Shown here piece by piece: positions 9,053 to 20,650 of a stretch of DNA of 64,000 bases; within the stretch, counting starts at the first letter, position 1; each line of letters starts with the position of its first letter. Position numbers and translations under genes: made by a program. The DNA comes from Monodelphis domestica (taxonomy: Eukaryota; Chordata; Mammalia; Didelphimorphia; Didelphidae): positions 25,077,442 through 25,141,441 of the forward strand of contig NC_077230.1 in NCBI RefSeq assembly GCF_027887165.1, written 5' to 3'. The notes below the pieces were generated by a model, which worked only from the letters and a program-made list of their open reading frames with translations, ran no database searches and was not told the DNA's origin.

Positions 9053-11262
9053 CTTGTGTAGAAAATTGTTATTTGCATGTAATTGGGAAAGTAAAATATA
9101 TTTGCAAAAAAGGGAAGAAATACTAGCAATAGCATTAAGAGCAGAAAAAAAATTGAAGAAATTAGAAGAGGAAACAAAACTATCACTCTTCAGGTGATAT
9201 GATGGTATACATAAAGAACCTCAGAGAATCAACCAAAAAACTAATAGAAACAACAACTTTAGCAAAGTTACAGGATACAAAATAAACCTGCATAATTCAT
9301 CACCATTTCTATTTGCCACCAACAAAGTTCAACAGCAAGGAAATGCCACTTAAAATAACTGAACAATATAAAGTAACTGGGGGCATACTTACCAAAACAA
9401 ACCCAGAAACTATGTGGATACAATTATAAAACACTTTTCACACAAATAAGTCAGACCTGAACAACTGGAAAAATATTAATTGCTAATGAATATACCAAGC
9501 TAGTATAATAAAATGACAACTCTCTCTAAATTAGTTTACCTATTCAGTGCCATACCAAACAAACTACCCAAAAAGTATTTCCAAGAACTAGGAAAAACAA
9601 TAACAAAATTCATAAGGAAGAAAAAAAGTCAAGACCATCAAAGGGAATTAATGAAAAAAAAAATGTGAAGGAAGGAGTCCTAAGCATATCAGATTTCAAA
9701 CTATACTATAAAATGGAAATCCTAAAAAAAATTAGTACTGGCTAAGAAAGAATAGTGGATCAATGGAATTAGTTAGAAATCAATACACACTAATTAATGA
9801 CCATAGTAACTTAGTGTTAGGTAAATCCCCAAATCCTGGCTTTTGGGGGAAGAATTCACTATTTGACAAAAACTACTGGTTAATTTAGAAAACAATATGG
9901 CAGAAACTAGGTATAGATCAACATCTCACTCCATATGCCAAGATAAAGTCAAAATGGATACTTGATCTAGAAATAAAGGGAGAGACCATAAATTAAGGAA
10001 ACAGAAAAGTTTACCTGTCAGACATATGAAATAAGGGAAGAATTTATTACCAAAAAAGAAACCCTAGATAAAATAATAAAAATTAAATGGATGATTTTGA
10101 TTATATGAAATTAAAAAGGGTTTGCACAAATAAAACAAATGCAACCAAAATTAGAAGGGAAACAACAAATTGGAGAAAAATGCTTATAACAAGTATCGCT
10201 GTCAAAGTCCTCATTTCTCAAATATATAAAGAACTGAATCAATTTTATAGCAAAATAATGCATTCCATGATTGACAAATGGTCCAAGGATAAGAACAAGC
10301 AATTCTCAAAATAAGAAATTAAAGCTATCTTTAGTCATATGAAAAAATGCCCTAAATCACTATTGATTAGGGAAATTCAAATTAAAAGTTCTGAGATGGT
10401 ACACCTATCAGATTGGCTAACATGACCAAAAAGGAAAATGATAAATGTTGGAGGGTATGTAGGAAAATTGGGACACTAATACACTGTTGGTGAAACTGTG
10501 AACTTATTCAACCATTCTGGAGAGCAATCTGGAACCACACCCAAAGGGCCATAAAAGTAAGTGTAACCGTTGACACAGCAGTGCCACTACTAGGTCTGTT
10601 TCCCAAAGAAATTAGAGAGAAAGAAAAAGGACCCACTTGCACACACACCAAAAAAAAAAATCTCAGAGGCTTTCTTTGTTGTGACAAAGAATTGGAAGCT
10701 GAGGGGATACCCATCAATTGGGGAGTGGATGAACAAGTTGTGTTTTTTTATTGTAATGAAATACTATTATGTCATATGAAATGAAAAACAGAATGAGTTC
10801 AGAAAAAACTGGAAAGACTTATATGAACTGATGCACAATGAAGTAAGTAGAACCAGGATAACAGTATCTGCAGTAATGGAAATATTGTACGATAATCAAC
10901 TGTGAGGGACAAACTGATCAAATAGCAAAACAAGGTTCCAAGGTAACCCCAAGGAATTCATGATAAAAAATGCTTTCCAAAGCTAAAAAGCAACTGTTGG
11001 AATCTAATTGCAGATCAAAGTAGGCCATCTTTCACTGTATTTCCTTCATGAGTTTCTTGATTGTATACATGATATGTATCTTCTGACAAGCATGGAGAAT
11101 ATGGAAATATGTAGAGCATGAAAGCACTGGTATATCCTGTGATAGACTACGCCTCAGGGAGCTGGAGGAAGGGAGGCAGGGAGGCAATCTGAATCACAAA
11201 ATGTCAGAAAACAAAATTGTTTCTACATGTAATTGAAAAAATAAAAGCAATAAGAAGCTAGT
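9053..11262 (+). repeat. LINE-1 ORF2 3' half plus 3' end
   Basis: A 3' tail piece comes first ('gaaaattgttatttgcatgt', about 9060). ORF2 then runs from about 9110 to 10780: reverse transcriptase region ('caggtgatatgatggtatac'), connector, and Cys-rich C-terminal part ('gggacactaatacactgttg'). A 3' UTR follows ('ggaggcagggaggcaatctg') and ends near 'aaataaaagcaataag'. Frames of 60-75 codons (10087-10314, 10581-10784) are surviving ORF2 pieces. It is 5'-truncated and non-functional. Confidence 0.85.
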
Positions 11263-11364
11263 AGAGAAAAAAGAAGATGAAGCCACAGCTAGAACTGAAC
11301 ATGGAACAACTAGGAATCATCTTCAGTTCATTACTATTTCTCATCCCCTTTTTTCAATAAGTGG

Positions 11365-11965
11365 CAAGGCTGGTTATTTTCACTTTGGTCTTTCCAATAT
11401 GCCCTTTCTCTTGTCTAACACTCTTAACTACTCTCGTACCAGTCCTTCCCGCCTCATACCTGGACTGCTACAATATACAATAGCCTGATGATGAATCTGC
11501 TCACTTCAAGTCTCTCCACATTCCATTCTATCCTCCATAAATCCAGTAAAGTGATTTTCCTAAACTCAATTCCAGCTATGCCAGTTCTCCCTCCTCAACT
11601 CCAACGACTCCCTCTCATTTTTAGCATCAAATATAAAATACTGTTTGACATTCAACATTCATCATAACCTAGCCCTCTCCTTCCTCTTCAGGCCTCCCTT
11701 ATCATACTCCCTTACATGCATTCTTTGATCCAGTGACCCAGAACATTCCTGAATGTCCCACAAACAAGACACTCCATCTCTCAGCCCTAGACATTTTCTC
11801 TATCTGTCCCCCATGTCTGGAATGCTCTACTTTCTTAACTCTGCCTACTGACTTCCCTGGCTTCCTTTGAGTCATAACCAAAATCCCTTTTTTTACCAAA
11901 GGTCTTTCCCAAACCCTGTTCATTCTAGTTCCTTCCCTTTGTTGATTATTTATTCAATATGTAGG
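11365..11965 (+). repeat. L2-type LINE 3' end
   Basis: A pyrimidine-rich block contains 'aaagtgattttcctaaact', 'gactccctctcatttttagc', 'cataacctagccctctcctt' and 'catgtctggaatgctctact'. This follows the order of the L2 ORF2 C-terminus/3' end (AVLRL..HDLAP..LS.L...L.VP..R). The C-terminal frame is full of indels. Confidence 0.65.
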
Positions 11966-11967
11966 AT

Positions 11968-12016
11968 ATATATATATATAGATATACATTCATATACACA
12001 CATATGTATATATACA

Positions 12017-12064
<48 letters not shown>
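11968..12064. repeat. (TA)n/(TG)n microsatellite
   Basis: An AT/TA dinucleotide stretch passes into a pure TG run at about 12016-12058. Cys/Val-rich open frames here are artefacts. Confidence 0.95.
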
Positions 12065-12065
<1 letters not shown>

Positions 12066-12066
<1 letters not shown>

Positions 12067-12307
12067 AACAGCTAGGCGGTACAGTGGATAAAGAGCCAGT
12101 CAGAAAAATCTTAATTCAAATCCAATCTCTAACATTTGCTAGCTGTGTGACTCTGAATAAGTCACCTATCTTATTTGCCTCAATTTTCTCACCTGGAAAA
12201 GAAGGCTTATAATAGCTCCTAGGGTTGTTATGAGGATCATAATGAGATGATAATTCTAAAATACTTAGCATAGTAAGTGCAGTATACATGTTAGGTATTG
12301 TTATCAT
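12066..12307 (+). repeat. CORE-SINE (Mar1/THER-like), plus strand
   Basis: tRNA head 'cagctaggcggtacagtgga', B-box region 'ttaattcaaatcc', CORE 'gctagctgtgtgactctgaa', then 'cctagggttgttatgaggat' and an L2-like tail 'agtgcagtatacatgtta'. Inserted directly after the TG array. Confidence 0.8.
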
Positions 12308-12374
12308 ATTGCTTTTCTTTTTTCTCAATAGGGAGGGAAAGAAAATAAATATTTGTTCACTTAAAAAATTTAAG

Positions 12375-12700
12375 ACAAACATGTCACCAGTTCAAATAGA
12401 TAGGGGAAACTGGAGGAAAAAGAAATATGCGACACTTAATTTGTTGTTATAGAGAAAAGAGTCTAGTGGGCTCCATGGTCCACACATAGTAGGTGTAGCA
12501 TCAGGACCTTAATAAATGAGCCATATTATTTTTATACTTTGCTATTTAAATAATGTTCTTCACTGCATGTAAAGCAACTTAAAACACTGATGGGAAAATA
12601 TGCATAGACCATGGAACAACTTGAAATGGATAATCAGTTTTTATCACATATTGTGGGTGAGCCTGGTAACTCTGAATGAGTTATGAAAGTCGATGCCTGC
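12375..12700 (-). repeat. Interspersed repeat of unknown family, copy 1
   Basis: This segment is the reverse complement of 22020-22425. A block including 'ctttcataactcattcagag' and 'ttaccaggctc' followed by 'cccacaatatgtgataaaaa' is near-identical between them. The copy ends where an antisense LINE-1 end begins. The copy at 22.2 kb has about 60 extra bases. No coding content; family not recognised. Confidence 0.75.
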
Positions 12701-13405
12701 TCTCAATGGATATGTTCACATCAGATTTCTCTCTGGATGTGGAAGCAATTTTCATTGTGGATCCTTTGTCATTGTCTTGAATCATTGTCTTGATCAGAGC
12801 AGCTAAGCCTTTCACAGTTGATTATCCTTACAATATTGCTGTTACTGTGTACAACACTCTCCTGGTCCTGCTCACTTCCCTTGGTATCACCTTTTATAAG
12901 TCTTTTCAGCTCTTTCTGAAACCACCCCTCTCATCACTTAGTAGTATTATTACTATTAGGCACAATCATATTCCAAAACAATCATACAGAGTAATTTATT
13001 CAGTCATTTCCCACTGATAGGCATCCCTTTAATTTCCTGTTTTTTGCCAACACTGAAAGAGCTGTTATAGATATTTTTGCACAAATAAATTATTTTCCCT
13101 TTTCTTTGATCTCTTTGAGATACAGTCCTACTAGTGATATTGCTAGTCAAAGGGTGTGCACAGTTTTATTGTCATTTGGGTTTAGTTCAAATCATTCCCC
13201 ATAATGGTCTGTCTAGTTCGCAACTCCATCAACAATGCTTGGGTGTCCCAAATTTTTTTCCCCTAGACTTCCAGCATTTCTTATTTTCCTTTTCTGTCAT
13301 GTTATCCAGTCTTTTGGGTGACATCTCAGAGCTGTCATAATTTGCATTTCTCTAATCAATAGTGATTTAAAGTAGTTTTTTCATAGTACACATAGTTTGG
13401 TTTTT
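12700..13405 (-). repeat. LINE-1 3' end, antisense
   Basis: Antisense LINE-1 landmarks: 'aagcctttcacagttgatta', 'acaatattgctgttactgtg', 'tttgatctctttgagataca' and 'ttctaatcaatagtgattta'. These cover the 3' UTR and the last part of ORF2. The 68-75 codon plus-strand frames are antisense shadows. Confidence 0.85.
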
Positions 13406-14224
13406 GGGGGAGTTGTTTGTTTTTGGCATCATTGAGGGATAAGGAACACGTTCATATGGTCAATTCAACTCAGAACTCTGGAACTACGGATTTCTATATT
13501 CTTTTCCTACCTCAGGAAATATTCTTAAATGTTTCTTAGCAAGTGTAGCTTCTTTGGGAACAAGTATTTCCATTGCTGAGCTGCCCTGAGCCACCAATAC
13601 TAGACCGACACTTTGTCAGTCATAGTACCTCTGTTGCGTGACTCAATCTGCTCTACTTCTCTGAGGCTCCAATTCCATAATGTTCTTCTACTCATCTGGA
13701 CTTATTTCTTGATATCAACTGTCATCCCCATCACTTTCAGATTCAGGATCAGCCGATACCTTCAGCTGAAATAATGTTACATTCTTTTAAGAAAAGGAAG
13801 CAACTTTTATCCTAATGTTAACAAAAACATCTCCAACTCTTCTTAGGATTTTTTCTTCTTCTCTCCCTCCCTTCCTTCTTTCTTTCTACCTTCCTTCCTA
13901 CCTCTCCTCTTATCTTCCTTCCTCTTTCCATTTCTGTTTTCCTTCCTTATTTTTCTCATTCTCTTTTCTTCCTTTCTTCTTATTCTCCTCTTCTTTGTCT
14001 TGTAAATCTGCAATTTAGAAGATGAGGTAGTGTGAGAATAGGATATAATAACACTAGGAAATATCTTTCCAATTTTTCCTCCCCTCCTTCTCTGCGTATA
14101 ACCAAAATTTATATAGCCCACAGTGACAGGAATATGATAGCTTGAGAAGTGATGCTTATATTTAAGAAATAATCTGTACCCAACAACATATAAGCATATG
14201 AAACTGATACTACACAATAAACAT
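13406..14224. other. Unassigned sequence with a pyrimidine-rich (CTTC)n tract
   Basis: Apart from a CT-rich simple tract at about 13845-13995, which explains the long Lys/Arg-rich minus-strand frame (13843-14217), nothing is recognised. Confidence 0.6.
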
Positions 14225-14325
14225 GTCTATAGCAGGAAGGTGACCTCAGAGGACACCTAGTACAAAGCCTTCAATTTATAAGATGGGGAAACTGAGGCCC
14301 ATGTGGATAGCATTGAGAGAGTGCC
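14225..14325 (-). repeat. MIR fragment
   Basis: 'tataagatggggaaactgag' followed by 'gccc' is the antisense L2-like tail junction of a MIR/THER element; the head is missing. Confidence 0.5.
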
Positions 14326-14397
14326 TCTATAAGTACTATTTAGAAACCTGTCTGTCAGCAATCATTCCTCTTTTTGGACTACAATTTAAAGCTATTT

Positions 14398-14632
14398 CAG
14401 GGGCAGCTGGGTGGCTCAGTGGATAGAGAGCCAGGTCTAGAGATGAGAGTTGCTAAGTTCAAATCTGACTTCAGAGATTTCCTAGCTGTGTGACCCTGGG
14501 CAAGTCACTTAACCCCCATTGCCTAGCCTTTACTGCTCTTTTGACTTGGAACCAATACACAGTATTGATTCTAAGATGAAAGATAAAGGGGTTTTGTTGT
14601 TGTTGTTGTTGTTTTAAAGCAATTTAGGGCTA
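14398..14632 (+). repeat. SINE type A with (GTT)n tail
   Basis: Full-length copy from 'ggggcagctgggtggctcag' to 'gattctaagatgaaagataa'. The usual A-rich tail is replaced by a (TTG)n run. Similar flanks 'aaagctatttcagg' (left) and 'aaagcaatttaggg' (right) look like a decayed target-site duplication. Confidence 0.9.
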
Positions 14633-15537
14633 TTTTCCAAATACTGAAGCATCAACAAAATCACACTTGGCAAAAGAACTTCAGGTGACTATAATCAGGC
14701 AAAGACCAAATGTCAGAATTATATATAATTTAGGTTAAGCAGAATGAGCAAAGCATTGGACCCATTAGGGGAAAATTAGGAGATATGTAGGTATTTCTTT
14801 GATGACTGAAAACCCTTAATAGGGGCTTCTTTATTCAGCTATTTAAGTTGGAACTAATAGTCCTGATTTTTCTTGAGGGCCTCAAGTGCTTCCCTAGACT
14901 TGACCATTTTGGAGAGGTAAAGCTCTCTAAACATGGGAATGTCTCTGCATTGGAGCTGTAAAATACATATGCCCACATATCAAGTAATAGACATCGACTG
15001 TGTTTAATGGCCAACAAATGTTGAAAGTTCAAAGCAATTAGGAGGATAAGGATAAACAGAAACCATACTACTATATTCATTAAGAGACCTCAGGCATGTA
15101 AGATATTTCTCCTATATTCTTCCTAAAACTGACTTCAGCATGTTGCAATTTTGTTGCATTAAGAAATACTAAGGAAACATACTGAAGAAATAACTGGATT
15201 GTAGAAGAAAATGTAACAAATGTGAACCTTGTGGTAAATAGTTGTCACTGAGAGATGTTGTAGTTCTGAATTATTTCATTTTTTTACAATGAATAGAGCA
15301 CAGGAAATGAGGTCATCAGTAGATAGCATCTTTACCATTCTTCATTACTATGTTGCTTTAAAAGTTACTCACGCAAATACTGAAGATACAGTTTTCTTTT
15401 CTAAAGCTTCGGATTGGTGAGTGACTTTGTCCCTGTTGTCTATAAAAGAAGTATACATGAAATTGATTGTTACTTTGTTTAAATTACAAGCTTAACATCA
15501 TTGTGGCAGCATTGTTCATTGGAATTCTCAAAGAATA
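14633..15537. other. Unassigned sequence
   Basis: No gene, RNA or named repeat recognised. The minus-strand 81-codon frame (14835-15080) has no domain features. Confidence 0.5.
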
Positions 15538-16376
15538 CACAGGCACACCTCACCGATATTATGGGTTCTGTTCCAGACCAAGAAAAAGCAAATACTGCAA
15601 CAAAGCAGGTCATATGAATATTTTGGTTTCCTAGTGAATAGGAAAGTTATGTTTATATTATATTGTAGTCTATTAAGTGTGCAGTAGTATTATATCTAAA
15701 AAATAATGCATATACTTTAATTTAAAATACTTTATTCCTAAAGAATGCTAACCACCATCTGAGCCCTGAGAGAGTTGTAATCCTTTTGCTGATGGAGGGT
15801 CTTGCTTCAAAGCTGATGGCTGCTGATTGATCATGGTGATGGCTGCTAAAGATTGGGATAGCTGAGGCCAATTCCTAAAAAAAGACAGCTATTAAATTTG
15901 TCCCATCAATTGGACTCCTCATTTCACTTGAACACTTAGAAGCCATTGCTGTTTTAGTAATTGGCCTAATTTCAATATTTTCTCAAGGAATCAGGAGGCC
16001 AGAAGAGAGGAAGAGAAATAGGGAACAGGCTGGTCAGTACAGCAGTTAGAACATAATCAGCATTTATCATTAAGTTCACTGTCTTATATTAGCATGGTTT
16101 GTGACACTGCAAGAACATTACAAAGTAACATAAAAGATCACTGATTATAATCACCACAACATATAATAATAATGAAAAAATTTGAAATATTGAGAAAATT
16201 ATCAAAATGTGAGCACATGCTATTAGAAAAATGGTGCCAATAGACTTGTTCAAAAAGGGTTGCCTCAAACCTTCAGTTTGTAAAAAACAAACAAACAAAC
16301 TCAACAATAACAAAACCAAACGCATTATCTGTGAAGTGCAATAAAATGAAGCACGATAGTATAAGGAATGACTGTA
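15536..16376 (+). mobile_element. Tigger1-like DNA transposon, internally deleted
   Basis: The left end 'caggcacacctcaccgatat' and the following 'tatgggttctgttccagacc' match the Tigger1 terminus (CAGGCATACCTCG..ATATTGCGGGTTC). The element continues with Tigger1-like phrases 'tagtctattaagtgtgcagt', 'gatggagggtcttgcttcaa' and, after a large deletion, 'cacttgaacacttagaagcc' and 'ggcctaatttcaatatttt'. The right end reads 'aaaatgaagcacgatagtat' then 'aaggaatgactg'. TA dinucleotides lie at 15536 and 16375, as expected for a Tc1/mariner-pogo element. It is about 0.83 kb against about 2.4 kb for the autonomous element; almost all transposase is gone. Comparison is with the consensus as I remember it. 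Confidence 0.85.
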
Positions 16377-16539
16377 TTTGTATTTTAATACTGATTTCTT
16401 TGACTTCTCATTGGAGTTTACAATTACATTCTATTTTAGATCTATTTAAAAGAACAAAAATATTTGTGAAAGAATGTGCAATTTTACATTGATCTAGGGC
16501 AAAGTTGAAATTCATTTCAGGAGGACATGTCAATTTCTC

Positions 16540-16720
16540 TCTGCCAGGAGGATTATCTACTGTGAATCTAGTCCATACCTATCATTATATAGATGACAAA
16601 ATTGAGGTTCAGAAAGGTTAAAGCATTTATCTAGTGTCATACAACTAATCCATGTAAGAGTGAGGACTAGAAACCAAGCCCAGTGCTTTATCTCTCACAT
16701 TCACTGAGTTCTTTGAACTG
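16540..16720 (-). repeat. MIR element
   Basis: Antisense MIR: 'gatgacaaaattgaggttca' and 'tctagtgtcatacaactaat', followed by a decayed head. Confidence 0.65.
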
Positions 16721-16894
16721 TGAATTAAATATCCCTATGAAGAGGATGGAATGAGAATATAAAAAATTCAAACAAGATGGCATGTTGAGATAAAACTACT
16801 AAGTTGATTTAATACAATCATAAAATTGCATTCAACAGTTCATGACAAAAAATGAACTGCTCAAGAGAGGAATTGAGAAACATAGTTGAAATGA

Positions 16895-17275
16895 CATTTT
16901 TAAATTTTTTTTTTAATTTTTATTTCATCAATTTAGAACATTATTCCTTGATTACAAGAATCCTATTCTTTCCCTCCCTCCCCTCCCCCAACCTTCCCAT
17001 AGCCAATGTGCAATTCCACTGGGTATTACATGTGTCCTTGATCAAAATCTATTTCCATGTTGTTGGTGTTTGCACTAGGATGTTCATTTAGAGTCTTCAT
17101 CCCCAACCATATCCCCTTGACCCATGTATTCAAGCAGTTGTTTTTCTTCTGTGTTTCTGCTCTCACAGTTTTTCCTCTGAATGTGGAGTGTTTTTTCTCA
17201 TATATCCCTCCAAGGTTTTCAGGATCACTGCATTGCCACTAATAGAGAAATCCATTACATTCAATTGTAGAAAAT
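16895..17275 (-). repeat. LINE-1 3' end, antisense
   Basis: Poly(T) followed by 'cattattccttgattacaag', then 'tgtgcaattccactgggtat' and 'tacatgtgtccttgatc'. The same series appears at 38160-38770, so both are antisense 3' ends of one LINE-1 subfamily. Confidence 0.8.
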
Positions 17276-17319
17276 GGGCATTTTAATTGACTGCTAGCTC
17301 TGTGTGAATCACCTGTGAG

Positions 17320-17510
17320 CATAGGATCATAGATTGATAGCCAAAAAGGGGATCTTAAAGACCATAATCCAGCTTCCTTATTTTACATATCAGAAAATTA
17401 GATCCCAGAGAAGGTAAGTCATTTGCTCACCCAGAAAATAACAGCCTGGATTTGAATTCAGGTCCTTGGAATTCAATTGAACATGCTTTTCACAGTACCA
17501 GAATGCTTTT
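17320..17510 (-). repeat. MIR/THER element
   Basis: 'taggatcatagattgatagc', 'gagaaggtaagtcatttgct' and 'gatttgaattcaggtcctt' follow antisense MIR order. Confidence 0.6.
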
Positions 17511-17764
17511 CTAAGACTGCCAGAGGAGGTTTTGTGTCTAAAGTGAGAGGTGATCTTCTACTTTAATTAGATTATAGCCTGGAAAATCGTGTATAGCTCT
17601 CAATGTCATATTTCAGAATGAGTGTTGATCAACAAGTTGAAGTGTATTAATATGGTGAATAAACTTTAAAACATACAGTATGAAAAATTCACTTTTTATC
17701 CTAGAAAGGAAAAAATAGGGAGGAAATGAATATCTTCAATATTTAGAAGATTTTCAATTAGAAG

Positions 17765-18065
17765 AACTTGATTTAGTGAAACAGGAAGGAACCCAAAGAC
17801 AAAACCAGGACCAATGGGTAAAAATTTCAGGGAAAGAAAATTTTTGTCTCAGTGTAAGAAAAGACCCCCCTAGAAATTAAAGCTTTCCAAGAAATGGAAT
17901 GATTTTCCATGTAGGAAATAAGAGGATATTTTTAAGTGGATGCCAACTGATCTTTCATCAAGGATGTCATAGACAGTAGTTATGGTTAGGAGCAGAACAA
18001 GATGATTACTTAGATGGCTTTCAGTTCTTCAAGTTTATGATTTCCTGATTGAAATCAAGGCCATG
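17765..18065 (+). repeat. CR1/L3 LINE 3' end, plus strand
   Basis: 'cccaaagacaaaaccaggac' then 'caatgggtaaaaatt', 'tctcagtgtaagaaaagacc', 'tttccaagaaatggaatgat' and a tail 'agatggctttcagttcttca' follow the 3' end of CR1/L3 (encoding the R..Q.W....F.....L..RK.FF....I..W..LP-like C-terminus). Degenerate and 5'-truncated. Confidence 0.6.
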
Positions 18066-19072
18066 TTGATTACTTGTATAACAATATACAGCATTATGTT
18101 GAGAGCTATCAGTTATTAATAGATAAATTCTTCTGGTTTTTATAAATAACTGTGATTAAGTAAATTCTTTTTCTAAATTGGCAATTGTCACATCTACCTA
18201 TGTCCCCTCAATGCTTATAGATATACTTTATTCTATTTTTATGTTATATTACTGAACCTGGCCCCTGGTTTACATGTTACTTTTTCATCTTTTTATGGTT
18301 CATGTGTATATGCTTATTTTTACCTCTTTAATTGTTAATGCCAAAAGGTCAGAGTTGTCTATTTTTTAATTTTGTTACAATTTATACCCTCCCAAATAGT
18401 ATCATACATTATGATCTGTTTTCCAAATATTTTTGCTCAGTTAAGGAATGAGTTAATCTGTTGTAGTTTTGTCATTCTTATATCATTTTCCTCTTTTTAA
18501 TAATTCTTTATTTTTTCTTCATTCATACAGTCATATATCATAAAAGATAGCACTCTGTTATAGACATTCTGAAAAGAAAAAAAGGTAAGATATTAACTAA
18601 TTTTTAAAAATTATTCTTTATGGTTGGTGAGGTCAAATACAATTTTAAAAGTAGCTTTACAAATGTAAGGTTGATTTTTAAAAAGGAGATCATCCAATCA
18701 AGTAAATATATTTGTTGATTGATTTAATTTAACCAATGAACTTAAGCTAAAATTTTACTTGTCATTCAGTCATTTTTAATAGTATTCTTGATTGGTTAGA
18801 GCTTCTTGATGGTACTGATGAGTCAGGGATATTCTTTCCAGATTTTTTGAGGAAATATTATCTGGCCTGAAATAATTCTATTGTTCCTTTTTTGCTCAGT
18901 TTCCCCATTTGCAAGAAGGAGAAAATTCATGCTTGTTTTACAAAATATTCTGAAGTGAGGTAATATGAAACTTCTCTTGTGAGAAAGATTGTGACAAATT
19001 TAGCCAAGAGGTGAACATGAGCAAGTGTAATGGTTAGAATGGATCTGACTAAATTATAAGAGTAAAAAAATA
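18066..19072. other. Unassigned AT-rich sequence
   Basis: Nothing recognised; no open frame of note. Confidence 0.5.
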
Positions 19073-19523
19073 TGTTGTGGTTGCCATTTATAGCAATTAA
19101 CCTCTAACTCACAAGACTGTTAGTAGCTCTAATAGCTTTATTATAGTTATATAAAGATAATAAGAAAGGGAAATATATAAAAGAGGTAAAGAATTACCCC
19201 ATAGTCTGTCTCTAAATCTCAACCTCAGAAACACCCCCCTCTCCTGCTTCCTGCTGGGTCTCAACCACATATGCCATTCCCTTCACCCACTAGCTCTCCT
19301 ACATCACCTCCCAGAAACCAATCACAATTTCTCAATTAGTCTGGCACCACCCAGGGGGGGAGTGCCTGTGGGATCAATTCCCTGGTTGTTGATTGACCCT
19401 GATCTTGTAACCCTTAGTTCTGGTTAACCTGTGACCTCTGCTTGGAGCATTCCAACCACACTAATGGGATGAGTCTGACAAGAAGAAAGTTCATGACCCT
19501 GGGAGGAAGGGGTTTCCTTTACA
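19073..19523 (-). repeat. LTR of an endogenous retrovirus (minus strand)
   Basis: The block runs from TGTTGTGG to TTTACA on the plus strand, that is TGTAAAGG...ACA in its own orientation, 451 bases. On the minus strand it has a TATA-like stretch followed by AATAAA (plus-strand 19138-19143) and a short R/U5 ending at 19073. It is much richer in GC than its surroundings. Sequence to the right looks like the retroviral internal region, so this would be the 3' LTR. No paired 5' LTR is in the window. Confidence 0.65.
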
Positions 19524-20650
19524 CACCTCAAATTAAAAAAAATAGAAGGGAAGTCTAAATCTCTGAATGATCAAGTCAAAATACAAATTTCCTTCTCATA
19601 ATTCCCCCTGTGATTCTATTGGAAGATGAACATGTTGAAATATTCTCAACTGAGGGTCTTGGGTGATAAACATGCCTAGTGTTACCACTGAATCATTTCA
19701 AATAACCAACATATATCTCTAAGCATTCTCCCATTAAAGGTGTATAGAACATTTCCCTTTCTAAGGGGAAATTACAGCAACCTGGGAACAAGAAAGAAAG
19801 AAAAAAGAAAGAAAACAAAAACAATAATTAATAGATGCCTTGACAAAAAGCCAATTAGGGGGCATTTCCCTTTGGCATAAGAATTTACATTTAGAATAAA
19901 TGTGTTCAACCTCCTTCAGTTCATTTCATTATATCCAAAGTTAATTCTGTTTGTGCACATTCAAAGTGCATGGTTTCCACAGGCATCCCCATGGCACCCT
20001 CTTCCAAAAATTTGCCTTCCCAATTTTAGTCACTGACAAGACTCTTCTTCTAAAATTCCTTGAAAAGATTTCAAACTCTGGATTTTAGGACAATTATACA
20101 ATCTCCCATGAAGAGGGTGCCAACCAACACCAAGATCACCCCATAATAATAATAAAATTATAAGCAAAAAAAGAGTAAACAAACTCTCAACAAGTCCTGG
20201 GATCACTAAAAAGACCCAATTAAAATGATCTATGTCAGTCAAATATACAGGACAAATACAGCAACACTGTACCCAATGGCAGCCAGGACTACAGAAAATT
20301 GCCATATTATAAAAAAAAGAAAAAAGGACTAGATTCTTATTTAAAAGAGAAATATGATACCCTGGCCTGATTTTACCTTTGATCTTAGAGATAGGGGAGC
20401 CAAAAATGGCAGCCAAACTAAGGTACTTGTCATAATGTGGCACAAGGGAGTCCAGGGTCTGACACTGTCAAACAGCTGCTTCCTCAAACCTAGAACAAGT
20501 CCTCTGCCTTGGTGCAAATCCTCATCAATCTCACAGGGATTGTTGATCTCCTTAACCTTGAGCTTCTTGGCACTGTATAGTGGCTCTTTTGTAATCCCTT
20601 CTTTTGAATTCAGACACAATTTTAATAAAAGTCCCATAATATTTAAAATA
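19524..20650 (-). mobile_element. Putative internal remnant of an endogenous retrovirus
   Basis: This stretch directly precedes the LTR in the minus orientation, and the purine-rich 'gaggtg' on that strand abuts the LTR start. Two overlapping minus-strand frames (137 and 98 codons, 20030-20637) occur, one containing a long hydrophobic segment as in a membrane anchor. I cannot assign them to gag, pol or env with confidence. The frames are interrupted, and the element is truncated at its 5' side, so it cannot be functional. Confidence 0.4.
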
